From Halomonas zincidurans B6 (GTDB lineage Bacteria > Pseudomonadota > Gammaproteobacteria > Pseudomonadales > Halomonadaceae): a stretch of DNA of 64,000 bases. Below the pieces are notes generated by a model. It saw only the letters and a program-made list of their open reading frames with translations. It made no database searches and was not told the origin of the DNA. The DNA lies in the NCBI RefSeq assembly GCF_000731955.1, contig NZ_JNCK01000001.1, forward strand, positions 62,001 to 126,000. The letters are read 5' to 3'. This document shows, piece by piece, positions 16,890-25,202 of the stretch; position 1 is the first letter of the stretch, and each line of letters begins with the position of its first letter. The position numbers and the translations under genes were made by a program.

Positions 16890-17417
16890 TCACTGGCCTG
16901 GATTTTGCGCGCTAAAGCTCCGTCCGACGGAGCCCGGGTCGCAATGGAAGTGTTCGCGCAGCGCAGCGGCGACGCGGGGATGCACGAGTCCGCTGATGTC
17001 GCCTCCCAGGCGTGCGATCTCTCGCACTATGGTGGCAGAAATGTAGGAATTTTCGACCGCCGGGGTCAGAAACAGGCTTTCGACATGGGGCGCCTGGGCG
17101 CGGTTCATGTTGGCCAGTTGCAATTCGTACTCGAAGTCGGAGACGGCGCGTAGCCCGCGCAGCACGATGCGCGCCCCCTGCTGGTCGAGCAGTTCGGTGA
17201 GCAGGCCGCTGAAGCCGACGACATTCACGTTGTCGAGTTCGTCGACCACGTCGCGGGCCAGCGCCACGCGGGTGTCGAGATCCAGCGCCGGGCGCTTGCC
17301 GGGGCTCGCCGCCACGGCGATTACCACCTTGTCGAAGATCCGCGCGGCGCGCTCGATCAGATCGAAGTGACCGTTGGTGATGGGGTCGAAGGTGCCGGGG
17401 TAGATAACGATGTTCAT
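16890..17417 (-). CDS. coaD: Pantetheine-phosphate adenylyltransferase
   Basis: A 175-residue enzyme that makes dephospho-CoA from 4'-phosphopantetheine and ATP, the fourth step of CoA synthesis. The nucleotidyltransferase motif YPGTFDPITNGH is at residues 5-16, and the second motif is ISATIVRE (about 128). The C-terminus GRSFSAQNPGQ is slightly longer than usual. A longer open frame upstream is the shadow of the ketoacyl synthase gene. The ATG at 17417 is the only sensible start. Confidence 0.96.
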   Translation of the reverse strand: MNIVIYPGTFDPITNGHFDLIERAARIFDKVVIAVAASPGKRPALDLDTRVALARDVVDELDNVNVVGFSGLLTELLDQQGARIVLRGLRAVSDFEYELQLANMNRAQAPHVESLFLTPAVENSYISATIVREIARLGGDISGLVHPRVAAALREHFHCDPGSVGRSFSAQNPGQ

Positions 17418-17446
17418 GGGCGGTCCTGTTCGAAGCGGGCGCGAAG

Positions 17447-19357
17447 TCACTCGTCGTCGAGACGCCCGTAGGGGTTGTCCACGGTCAGCGAGACCGGCCG
17501 GGCATAGCCCGGAATACGGATGCCGTCGGCCTCGACCGTGAGCTCGGGGCCCTCCAGCACGCCCTCGCCGAAACGATAGATGACCGAGAACTCGCCGGTA
17601 TCGGCACGCCGGTCGTAGGCTGCGCTGGCGGCGAGAACCGCTTCGCGGCGCTGCTTCCAGGCGTCGACCGCGGCCTGGCCGTGACGCTGCGCCAGCAGCC
17701 GCTCGGTGACCGCCGGCGACAGTACCAGGCCGGTGGCGTTGTTGCCGCCGAAGCCCTTGGCATTGATGAAGGCGGCATCGGCCTGGAAGGCCAGCGGCTC
17801 GCGGAACAGCCGCAACCGCTCGGCGTGCACGTCGTCGGCGATCGCCTCGAGGGTGGGAATGCCCGGTACCAGGCCATGAGCGAAGCTGCCCAGCGCACTG
17901 GTCAGCTGATCGCCCGCGGCGCTGCCCTGGGAGTGACCGACGAACGCCTTGAGCCCGGCCACCGGCCACTCCTCGATGCCGTTGGCGCGGGCCACGGCGT
18001 CGAGCACGTGGGATTCGGTGGTGCGATTCTTGGGCGTGCTGGTGGCGTGGGCGTGGACGAAGCTTCTTTCGCGTACCGCGCGTTCGCCGAGGATCTCGCG
18101 AGCCAGGCTCACCGCCTTGCCCAGGGTGATGTAATTGCCGATGCCCGGCGCCGAGATCGAGCGCTTCCAGCCGTCGGCGTTGACGAACACCCCCGGCGCC
18201 GAGCCGAGGATCTGGGCGCCGGTCTCGAGCGCCAGGCGGTCGTCCATCAGCAGCACGAACTGGCTGGCCTCGGCGATGGTGAAACCGCAGTTGCGGGCGA
18301 ACGGCCGGCAGGCGCGCTGATAGTCGCTGTCGGTGAGCAGGCTCAGCGCATCGAGCGCCTTGAGGCTGTCGTCGTCGGCCAGCGCGCCCATGCTGCGAAA
18401 GCCCTCGACGATCTCGGGGGTGATCGGCGCATCGCTGGTGCCGACCATCACCACCCGGCGCGCACCGCTGCGGATGTCCTCGATGCCCAGTCGCAGGTTG
18501 TACAGGAAGCTCGCGCAGGCGCCCTGAATCGCCCCGGTGGCGCCGACGCTGCCCAGTACGTAGGCATTGAGAAAATCCGCCGGCATCTGGCCGTAACCCA
18601 GCGGCATCTGCTTGGAGGTGGCACGGTTGCCGGAGACGAAGCTCTTGAGCAGCCCGCCCCAGCCGGGTTCGTCGAGCTGGCCGATGGAATTGCCGGCGTA
18701 GACGGCGACCTGGTCGGGGTCGAGGCGATCGTGCAGCGCCTGCCAGTCCAGGCCGCTCTGGCCCAGGCAATCGCTGGCGCCGAACACCGCCATCGACAGC
18801 CCGCGCGGGTGATGCACGCTGCGATACAGCCGGCCGGGCTCGAAACCGTATGGCAGCCGGCCGGCGGCGCGCACCTGCGCCTGGCGGCGCTCCGGCAGCA
18901 GCACGTCGAGCACCCCGGCCGGGACGCTGACCTCGACCTGGCGACCGTCGATGTCGCGGACCTGCCAGGTCTCGGGCAACGGGTCGGGCAACTGACGGCG
19001 ACGCACCTGGAAGGTCAGCGGTCGCTCTAAGTGCATCTGCGTCGGGCGATTGGCGGGGATGCCGTCGGCGTTGAAGGCGGCGTCCTCGTTGCGGCGGATC
19101 AGGGTATGATCGAGTACCCGCTGGCGCACCTGGCTGACCAGCTCGCCGGCGGCGATCGACTCACCGTGGATGTCCTGCCAGCCGCCGTCCGGCTGACGGC
19201 TGATCAGCTGCATCATGGCGGCCAGGCCGATCAGCGTACGTTCCTGCTCCTCGACGGGCAGGGCATCGAGCACCGTGCGCCGAAACGCCTGGTGTCCGGA
19301 GGTCCTGCCGGCGGCATTGACACCGCCCATGCCGACAATCACCGGTAACTGTGACAA
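17447..19357 (-). CDS. fabY: Beta-ketoacyl-ACP synthase, FabY-like
   Basis: A 636-residue condensing enzyme, longer than FabB/FabF (about 410) and matching the size and layout of P. aeruginosa FabY, which starts fatty acid synthesis from acetyl-CoA and malonyl-ACP. The active-site cysteine is in IQGACASFLYN (about residue 282), with histidines in HAHATSTPKN and VGHSQGSAAG. A TTG start at 19357 is chosen because GAGGGAC lies 7 bases upstream and it gives LSQLPVIVGMGGVNAAGR, the conserved N-terminus. Upstream in-frame codons are hydrophilic junk. It shares an intergenic region with the TrmB-like gene, which holds a palindrome typical of fatty-acid regulators. Confidence 0.9.
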   Translation of the reverse strand: MSQLPVIVGMGGVNAAGRTSGHQAFRRTVLDALPVEEQERTLIGLAAMMQLISRQPDGGWQDIHGESIAAGELVSQVRQRVLDHTLIRRNEDAAFNADGIPANRPTQMHLERPLTFQVRRRQLPDPLPETWQVRDIDGRQVEVSVPAGVLDVLLPERRQAQVRAAGRLPYGFEPGRLYRSVHHPRGLSMAVFGASDCLGQSGLDWQALHDRLDPDQVAVYAGNSIGQLDEPGWGGLLKSFVSGNRATSKQMPLGYGQMPADFLNAYVLGSVGATGAIQGACASFLYNLRLGIEDIRSGARRVVMVGTSDAPITPEIVEGFRSMGALADDDSLKALDALSLLTDSDYQRACRPFARNCGFTIAEASQFVLLMDDRLALETGAQILGSAPGVFVNADGWKRSISAPGIGNYITLGKAVSLAREILGERAVRERSFVHAHATSTPKNRTTESHVLDAVARANGIEEWPVAGLKAFVGHSQGSAAGDQLTSALGSFAHGLVPGIPTLEAIADDVHAERLRLFREPLAFQADAAFINAKGFGGNNATGLVLSPAVTERLLAQRHGQAAVDAWKQRREAVLAASAAYDRRADTGEFSVIYRFGEGVLEGPELTVEADGIRIPGYARPVSLTVDNPYGRLDDE

Positions 19358-19486
19358 GCCGCGTCCCTCGTTGTGCTGTGAGTCTACGAGTCCTGTTGCT
19401 GTCTGGCCTCGCGCAGCGCAGGAGCGATGGCGGGCCGGCAGAACGGCGGGGCATCTGGGTGCCCTGATGTTCGAGTCTGGGGCGCG

Positions 19487-19516
19487 ATGATAGCACCTGC
19501 CTCGCAGCCCCGTCAT
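19487..19516 (-). promoter_or_regulatory. Probable fabY promoter
   Basis: Minus strand: ATGACG (19516-19511), 18-base spacer, TATCAT (19492-19487). The start site would be near 19480, leaving a leader of about 120 nt before the TTG start of fabY. Confidence 0.5.
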
Positions 19517-19568
19517 GCTGGCCGGGCCAAGTGATGGGACACTTCGCGGGTCGATGCCGCGCCCGCGA

Positions 19569-19584
19569 TCAAACGCATGTTTGA
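19569..19584. promoter_or_regulatory. Palindrome TCAAAC-N4-GTTTGA (candidate PsrA/TetR-type operator)
   Basis: A perfect inverted repeat with 6-base arms and the spacer GCAT. The G/C-AAAC-N(2-4)-GTTT-G/C pattern is that reported for PsrA, a TetR-family fatty-acid sensor of pseudomonads. It overlaps the -35 box of a plus-strand promoter and lies 53 bp upstream of the fabY -35. A GTTTGA half-site recurs 40 bp away (19619-19624). The regulator itself is not in the window. Confidence 0.5.
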
Positions 19585-19609
19585 AAACAGCTGCATTCCG
19601 GCTTACGCT
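19581..19609 (+). promoter_or_regulatory. Plus-strand promoter upstream of TrmB-like gene
   Basis: TTGAAA (19581-19586), 17-base spacer, TACGCT (19604-19609). The start site would be near 19616, only about 60 bases before the terminator at 19649-19675. Confidence 0.55.
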
Positions 19610-19648
19610 AAAACGGCTGTTTGAGTCAGACGAGTTGAAGTGGGTATT

Positions 19649-19675
19649 GGCGCGCCCGAGGGTGCGCCGTTTTTT
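19649..19675 (+). terminator. Intrinsic terminator upstream of TrmB-like gene
   Basis: GGCGC-G-CC, loop CGAG, GG-T-GCGCC forms a GC-rich stem with one G-U pair, followed by G and six T. It points rightward, but the nearest upstream gene (fabY) points left, so it must end a short leader RNA or small RNA begun at about 19616, or attenuate the downstream gene. Confidence 0.65.
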
Positions 19676-19725
19676 GCTAGACTAGCCGCTCTTCGATTCG
19701 TTCCGCCGAGCGCGCCAATCCTGAC

Positions 19726-20421
19726 ATGCATGCTTCTTCCCGTTCCGTTACCAGCAACCAGTCCGCTCCCCACGACGACCTGGCGCGGCGCGTCACGCGT
19801 GCGCTGAACCACCCGCTGCGCAAGCCGGTCGCCGAGCACACCCGCCGGGCCTTTGCCGAGGCCCGGCGCTGGCTGGCGGACCAGTCGCGCCCGCTGGTGC
19901 TCGACGCCGGTTGCGGAGTGGGGCTGTCGACCCGCCAGCTGGCCGCTCGCCACCCCGAACATGCGGTGATCGGTATCGACCGCAGCGCCGACCGGCTGGG
20001 GCGCGATCACGGCCCGCTGCCCGCCAACGCGTTGCTGGTACGCGCCGATCTGGTGGATTTCTGGCGCCTGGCGCTGGCTGCCGACTGGCAGCCGACACAC
20101 CACTATTTGCTGTATCCCAATCCCTATCCCAAGGCGTCGCACCTCAAGCTGCGCTGGCACGGCCATCCGGTGTTTCCGGCGCTGCTCGCGCTGGGCGGGC
20201 GGCTCGAGGTGCGCTCCAACTGGCGGCTGTATCTCGACGAGTTCGCCCTGGCTACGCATCAGGCCAGCGGTCAGCGGCCCACGGTCGTCGAGCACGATTC
20301 GCAGGGCGCCTTCCTGACCCCCTTCGAGCGCAAGTACGTCGCCAGCGGTCAGACGGTGTGGCGGCTCACCGTCACGTTGCCCCATGCTCCCGCGCTGATG
20401 CCCGCCGTCGCGGAGGACTAG
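19726..20421 (+). CDS. TrmB-like class I SAM-dependent methyltransferase
   Basis: A 231-residue methyltransferase related to tRNA (guanine-46-N7) methyltransferase TrmB. Motif I is VLDAGCGVGLSTRQLA (about 58-73) and the acidic residue of motif II follows in VIGIDRS. Where canonical TrmB has PDPWPKKRH, this protein reads PNPYPKASH, and the C-terminal TNFE-type segment is FERKYVASG. It may be a divergent paralogue with a changed substrate, and a canonical trmB would then be elsewhere in the genome. Its last four bases overlap the convergent LysR gene. A promoter, palindrome and terminator lie upstream. Confidence 0.8.
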   Translation: MHASSRSVTSNQSAPHDDLARRVTRALNHPLRKPVAEHTRRAFAEARRWLADQSRPLVLDAGCGVGLSTRQLAARHPEHAVIGIDRSADRLGRDHGPLPANALLVRADLVDFWRLALAADWQPTHHYLLYPNPYPKASHLKLRWHGHPVFPALLALGGRLEVRSNWRLYLDEFALATHQASGQRPTVVEHDSQGAFLTPFERKYVASGQTVWRLTVTLPHAPALMPAVAED

Positions 20422-21311
20422 CGGCACAGTCGCGCGCTGAGTTCGCGCTCCAGCCAGCGGGCGATCGGCCCCTGCCCGGCGGCGCGGCGGCGCACCAGTT
20501 CCACGCCGACGCTGGCCGGCTCGGGCAGCTCGCTGATCATTAAGCGGCTGACCAGCGAGCGGTACATCGGATAGGTGGCGATGTGTTCGGGCACCAGCGC
20601 CCAGCCGATGCCCTGGCTGACCAGCTCGGCGATCGCGTAGTAGCTGTTGAGCTGCCAGACCCGTGGCGACAGCCGCGCTGGATGCTGGCCGCCCAGCGGA
20701 GTGCCGCCCAGCGGCGAGGCGACCACCAGTTGGCGATGGCGGCTGAGCGTCGACAGGCGCACCTCGCGCTCGCCGGCCAGCGGGTGATCGGCGGCGACGA
20801 TCGCGGTCTGCGAGAGGCGCGCGATCTGGCGCACGCTGAGCGCTTCGGGCAGCGTCGGCTGGCTGAACAGCACGCCCAGGTCGGCGGTGCCGTCGGCAAC
20901 CCAACTGGGGATGTCGTCCTGCGCGCCGTTGAGCAGCGACAGCTCCAGCGCCGGCCAGCGCTCGGCGAGCACCGTCAGCGTATCCATCAACGGCGGATAG
21001 GGCAGCGCCTCGTCGACGGCCAGGGTCAGCCGCGATTCCTCGCCGCTCGCCAGGGCATTGGCGCGGGCCGCGAGCTGGTCGCACTGGCGCAGGATCTCGC
21101 GCGCTTCGAGCACCACCGCCTCGCCCTCGGCAGTGAGCACCGGCGTGCGGCGTCGCCGGTCGAACAGCGTCAGGCCAAGATCGAGTTCGAGATGAGCGAT
21201 CGCCGTGCTGACCGCCGACTGGGCCTTGCCCAGGCGGCGTGCGGCGGCCGAGAACGAGCCTGAGTCGGCCGCCGCCAGCAGGCAGCCGAGCTGGTCGAGA
21301 TTCCATTGCAT
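20418..21311 (-). CDS. LysR-family transcriptional regulator, AceR-like position
   Basis: A 297-residue LysR regulator with the N-terminal helix-turn-helix FSAAARRLGKAQSAVSTAIAHLELDLGLTLFDR (residues 20-52) and a two-lobed effector domain. It is divergent from a PACE-family efflux gene; in Acinetobacter the LysR regulator AceR is encoded beside and activates the PACE pump AceI. By position, this protein likely controls the PACE and SMR efflux genes. The effector is not known. The 3' end overlaps the TrmB-like gene by 4 bases. Confidence 0.92.
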   Translation of the reverse strand: MQWNLDQLGCLLAAADSGSFSAAARRLGKAQSAVSTAIAHLELDLGLTLFDRRRRTPVLTAEGEAVVLEAREILRQCDQLAARANALASGEESRLTLAVDEALPYPPLMDTLTVLAERWPALELSLLNGAQDDIPSWVADGTADLGVLFSQPTLPEALSVRQIARLSQTAIVAADHPLAGEREVRLSTLSRHRQLVVASPLGGTPLGGQHPARLSPRVWQLNSYYAIAELVSQGIGWALVPEHIATYPMYRSLVSRLMISELPEPASVGVELVRRRAAGQGPIARWLERELSARLCR

Positions 21312-21314
21312 GAT

Positions 21315-21365
21315 CTATCTGTTTTCCTGATAGGTATTAACTCGAATCCATCAAGATACTACCTA
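21315..21365. promoter_or_regulatory. LysR/PACE intergenic inverted repeats
   Basis: The 92-bp divergent region is AT-rich and holds CTATC-N9-GATAG (21315-21333) and the pair TAGGTA (21331-21336) / TACCTA (21360-21365). Such short dyads match the loose LysR T-N11-A type sites. Which of them is bound is not known. Confidence 0.45.
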
Positions 21366-21403
21366 GAATGCGGGTCGACCATGACATGTTCGAGAGGATG
21401 GCG

Positions 21404-21820
21404 ATGCGTAGCTGGAGAGAGCGCGTGTTGCATACCACGCTGTTCGAGGCCGGCGGGCTGGTGCTGGTCACGCCGCTGGCGAGCTGGCTGACCGGTCACG
21501 GGATCGGCCGGCTGGGCCTGCTGACCGTGTCTCTGGCGACCTTCGCCATGCTCTGGAATCTGCTCTGGAACCGGCTGTTCGATCGTTGGGTGCCGACCCG
21601 TCGGCGCAACCTGGTCCAGCGCGTCGCCCAGGCGCTGGGCTTCGAACTTGGCCTGCTGGTAATGACCCTGCCCGTGGTCGCCTGGTGGCTGGGCATCGGC
21701 CTGATCGAGGCGTTCTGGCTCGATCTTGGGTTCATGCTGTTCTTCCTGGGCTACGCATTGATCTTCAACAGCGCCTTCGATGGCATCGTGCAGCGCCGCT
21801 TGGCAAGGAGGAACAACTGA
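21404..21820 (+). CDS. PACE-family multidrug efflux transporter
   Basis: A 138-residue membrane protein of the proteobacterial antimicrobial compound efflux (PACE) family, made of two similar halves each with two helices. Key features are FEAGGLVLVTPL in helix 1 and LGFELGLLVMTLPV in helix 3; the conserved glutamate in each is thought to bind protons and cations such as chlorhexidine. Start 21404 (MRSWRERVLH) has GAGAGG upstream; an ATG at 21368 is possible. The stop overlaps the start of the SMR gene (TGATG), so the two are coupled. Confidence 0.9.
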   Translation: MRSWRERVLHTTLFEAGGLVLVTPLASWLTGHGIGRLGLLTVSLATFAMLWNLLWNRLFDRWVPTRRRNLVQRVAQALGFELGLLVMTLPVVAWWLGIGLIEAFWLDLGFMLFFLGYALIFNSAFDGIVQRRLARRNN

Positions 21821-22149
21821 TGGCCTACGTGTATCTGTGTCTGGCGATCGTCGCCGAAGTGCTGGGTACCAGCGCGCTCAAGGCCTCGCAGGAGTTCTCC
21901 CGGCTGTGGCCGAGCGTCGGGGTGGTGATCGGCTACGGGCTGGCGTTCTACTGGCTGACGCTGGTGCTGCGCACCTTGCCGGTGGGCATCGCCTACGCCG
22001 TGTGGGCGGGGCTGGGCATCGTGCTGGTGACGCTGATCGGCGTGGTATGGTTCGGCGAGAAGCTCGACTGGCCGGCGGTGGCGGGCCTGGCGATGATCAT
22101 CGCCGGCGTGACGGTGATCCAGCTGTTCTCGAGCGTCTCGGCACACTGA
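21820..22149 (+). CDS. Small multidrug resistance (SMR) transporter, EmrE/QacE type
   Basis: A 109-residue protein with four transmembrane helices, the standard SMR size. The proton/drug-binding glutamate is in CLAIVAEVLGTSALKAS (Glu13), and GIAYAVWAGLGIVLVTLIG is the conserved helix 3 motif. AAGGAGG within the preceding gene is its ribosome site, and its ATG overlaps the PACE stop. Two unrelated small cation efflux pumps in one transcript beside a LysR regulator suggest a response to a common biocide. Confidence 0.95.
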   Translation: MAYVYLCLAIVAEVLGTSALKASQEFSRLWPSVGVVIGYGLAFYWLTLVLRTLPVGIAYAVWAGLGIVLVTLIGVVWFGEKLDWPAVAGLAMIIAGVTVIQLFSSVSAH

Positions 22150-22223
22150 TCCATGCCTGACACTCTTCGGCTAGCCTCGGCGGCCTGCTAGGCTAGGGCG
22201 CTTTCGCCAACCGAGGGTCTCCC

Positions 22224-23666
22224 ATGCTTCGCCCGCTCGCCGCCGTGCTGCTGTCGCTGACCTTGCTGGGTACCGCCTCGCCCGGCCTGGCCGCCGGCTT
22301 CGATTATGTCGCCCGACTCGCCGATAGCGGCTTTCGCATCAGCGCCAAGGCGCAACTGCTTGACAGCGGCGCGGTGCTCGGCGAAATCGACCCGCAGCGT
22401 CAGCTTTCGCCGGCCTCGGTGTCCAAGCTGTACATCGCTGCCGCCGCGCTGGATCGCTGGGGGCCGCAGTACCGCTTCACCACGCGGCTGGTATCGACCG
22501 GCGAGCTCGATGCACAAGGCGTCCTGAAGGGCGATCTGGTCTTCGAGGGCGGCGGCGACCCGGCGCTGACCTCAGAAGATCTGTGGCGGCTGATTCAGCG
22601 CCTGCGCCTGCAGGGCGTGAGCGCGGTCGACGGCCAGCTGGTGATCAGCCAGTGGCGCTTCGGTCCGGTGAAATGCCGGAGCACCGATCGCTGCCAGACC
22701 CGGACGCGCACCGATAACGCCTACAGCGCGCTGCTGTCCTCGGCGGCGGTGAATTACGCCAACTGGTGTCTCGATGTGCTGCCCGGTGGCCGTCCGGGCG
22801 ATGAAGCACGCATCCTGAGCTGCGATACCGTCGAGCCCACCACCCGCATCGACAATAACGTCGCCACCGTGGCCCGCGGTGGCGACACCCGGCTGGCCGC
22901 CGAGCGAATTACCGACGCGCGTGGCGACGTGCTGGCGATCCGCGGGCAGATCGCCCTGAAAAGCTACCCGCGGGCGGTCTATCTCGCCAGTTCCGACCCC
23001 GCCCGGCAGACCGCCCAGACGCTGCTGGCGATGCTCGAGCGGGCCGGCGTAACGGTCAGCGGCGGCAGTGCGACCAGTCACACCCGGCCGCCCGACAATG
23101 CTCGGCAGCTGGCCGCGGTGGACGGCAAGCCACTGCAGGAGCTGCTGACGCGCACGCTCAATTATTCCAACAACTTCATGGCCGATACCCTGAGCCTGGA
23201 CCTGGCCGATACCGCGCGGGCGAGCCTGGCCGAGGGTGGCGAGGCGATCGAGTCGTTTGTCGACGGCGTGCCCGGTCATGGGCCGATAAACCTGCTCAGC
23301 GGCAGCGGCCTGACCACCGAGAATCGCACCTCGGCCCAGGGCGTCAATGCCCTGCTCGAGGCGATGTATCAGCGCCCGGCGCTGTTCCCGACCTTCGTCG
23401 CCGGGCTACAGCTGCCGGAAAACGGCCCGATGCGCTTCATTCGCCGCGGCGATCCGCTGTTCCAGAGCCGGGTGATGCTCAAAACCGGGACGCTCAATCA
23501 GCCCTACTCGGTACGCTCGATCGGTGGGTACTTTCGCACTCTGGAGGGACGCTGGGGATCGTTCAGCGTACTGGTCAACGGCACCGCGCAGACGCCGTAC
23601 CTGTCCTGGTCGCAGGTCCTCGATCCGCTCTCCAAGGACCTGGCGGCGATGATCCGCGCCTACTGA
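22224..23666 (+). CDS. dacB: D-alanyl-D-alanine carboxypeptidase/endopeptidase (PBP4, DacB)
   Basis: A 480-residue periplasmic peptidase of family S13 that trims or cleaves peptidoglycan cross-links. The signal peptide ends at about GLAA (residue 23). The active-site triad is visible: SVSK (SxxK, about residue 71), SNN in LNYSNNFMADT and KTG in MLKTGTLN. Length matches E. coli DacB (477). It is transcribed alone, about 75 bp after the SMR gene and in the same direction. Confidence 0.95.
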   Translation: MLRPLAAVLLSLTLLGTASPGLAAGFDYVARLADSGFRISAKAQLLDSGAVLGEIDPQRQLSPASVSKLYIAAAALDRWGPQYRFTTRLVSTGELDAQGVLKGDLVFEGGGDPALTSEDLWRLIQRLRLQGVSAVDGQLVISQWRFGPVKCRSTDRCQTRTRTDNAYSALLSSAAVNYANWCLDVLPGGRPGDEARILSCDTVEPTTRIDNNVATVARGGDTRLAAERITDARGDVLAIRGQIALKSYPRAVYLASSDPARQTAQTLLAMLERAGVTVSGGSATSHTRPPDNARQLAAVDGKPLQELLTRTLNYSNNFMADTLSLDLADTARASLAEGGEAIESFVDGVPGHGPINLLSGSGLTTENRTSAQGVNALLEAMYQRPALFPTFVAGLQLPENGPMRFIRRGDPLFQSRVMLKTGTLNQPYSVRSIGGYFRTLEGRWGSFSVLVNGTAQTPYLSWSQVLDPLSKDLAAMIRAY

Positions 23667-23755
23667 GCGTGCGCATGCGGCGATGTCAGCCGGCGAGTGA
23701 CGTAGAATGAGGGCATGCTGTACTACCGCGCCGTCACCACGACCAAGGAAGCCCC

Positions 23756-25093
23756 ATGACGCAGATGCACTGGGAGCGACTGCTCGATCCGCAGCGTCTC
23801 AACGACAAGCCGCGCGCCGCGCGCGGCGAGATCGGCCGCAGCCCGTTCCACAAGGATCACGATCGGATCGTCTTCGCCGGCTCGTTCCGGCGCCTCGGGC
23901 GCAAGACCCAGGTGCATCCGTTGACCGACAACGATCATATCCACACCCGCCTGACCCATTCGCTGGAGGTCGGCTGCGTGGGCCGCAGCCTGGGCATGAT
24001 CGTCGGCGAGAAACTCTCCCACCGGCTGCCGGAGTGGATCACCCCGGCCGACCTGGGAGTGATCGTCCAGGCCGCCTGCCTGGGGCACGACATCGGCAAC
24101 CCGCCGTTCGGTCATGCCGGCGAGTACGCCATCCGCGACTGGTTCAAGCGCGCCGGGAGCGACGGCAGCGGCCTGCTCGAGGGGCTATCGGAGACCCAGC
24201 GCGAAGACCTTTTGACCTACGAGGGCAACGCCCAGGGCTTTCGCATCGTCACCCAGGTCGAATACAACCAGTTCCGCGGCGGCATGCGCCTGACCGCGGC
24301 GACGCTGGGCACCATGCTCAAGTATCCCTGGACGGTCGAGCACGGCGGCCGCGCCGGCAAGTTCGGCGCCTATCAGTCGGAAAAGGCCCAGCTCGCCGAG
24401 GTGGCCGAGTGCCTGGGACTCAAGCAGCGCGATGACTGGGCCTGGTGCCGGCATCCCTTGGCCTACCTGGTCGAAGCCGCCGACGACATCTGCTATGCGC
24501 TGCTCGATCTCGAGGATGGCCTGGAGATGGGCATCCTGCGCTTCGACGAAGTCGCCGGCGTGCTGACCCAGATTGCCGGTGGCGAGCCGGCCGAGTATCC
24601 CGCGATGCGTGCCGCCGGCGTCTCCCAGCGGCGTTGCATCGCCGCGCTGCGCGGCGCGGCGATGGAGCGCGCGGTCAACGATGTCGGCGAGGTGTTCGTG
24701 CAGCACGAGGCCGCACTGCTCAGCGGCGCGCTGCAGGACGACCTGCTCGAACTCTGCCATCCGGATCTGGGCTGGGGGGTCACCTCGGCCAAGCAGCTGG
24801 CCCGGGAGCGGATCTTTCAGAACGAGCGCAAGGCCAAGCTCGAGATCGGCGCCTACACCACGCTGGGCATTCTGCTCGAGGCGTTCATCGGCGCCGCCCA
24901 CGAACTTCATCATCATGGCAGCTCGACCTTCAAGCATCAGCGCGTGCTGGCCTTGATCGGCGAGAACACGCCCAGGCCCAGCTGGACGCTCTATGACAGC
25001 TATCGTCGGATGCTCGATTTCATCGGCGGCATGACCGACCACTACGCCGTGGATCTGGCCCAGGAGATGGGCGGACGTCTGAAGGGTGACTGA
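23756..25093 (+). CDS. dgt: Deoxyguanosinetriphosphate triphosphohydrolase-like protein
   Basis: A 445-residue HD-superfamily dNTPase that splits dNTPs into nucleoside and triphosphate. HTRLTHSLEVGCVGRSLG (about 62-79) and LGHDIGNPPFGHAGE (about 112-126) supply the HD metal site. The length and the start MTQMHWERLLDPQRL match the Dgt type-2 subgroup. The ribosome site AAGGAA is just upstream. The gene closes the GC-rich core block; the following region changes in composition. Confidence 0.94.
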   Translation: MTQMHWERLLDPQRLNDKPRAARGEIGRSPFHKDHDRIVFAGSFRRLGRKTQVHPLTDNDHIHTRLTHSLEVGCVGRSLGMIVGEKLSHRLPEWITPADLGVIVQAACLGHDIGNPPFGHAGEYAIRDWFKRAGSDGSGLLEGLSETQREDLLTYEGNAQGFRIVTQVEYNQFRGGMRLTAATLGTMLKYPWTVEHGGRAGKFGAYQSEKAQLAEVAECLGLKQRDDWAWCRHPLAYLVEAADDICYALLDLEDGLEMGILRFDEVAGVLTQIAGGEPAEYPAMRAAGVSQRRCIAALRGAAMERAVNDVGEVFVQHEAALLSGALQDDLLELCHPDLGWGVTSAKQLARERIFQNERKAKLEIGAYTTLGILLEAFIGAAHELHHHGSSTFKHQRVLALIGENTPRPSWTLYDSYRRMLDFIGGMTDHYAVDLAQEMGGRLKGD

Positions 25094-25202
25094 TTCTCCA
25101 GGAGCCTGCCGGATTTGGCGCTGACCTGCTGCGACAAAGCCATTGAATTATTTGCTAAGTGCCAAGGGCGCCCCACACCAATCGGAATACGAATTTGGAA
25201 AC

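Noticed and set aside
16890..18770. 626-residue frame that would fuse coaD to a long N-terminus
   Set aside because: The extra part is the out-of-frame reading of the FabY-like gene; coaD has a natural ATG at 17417.
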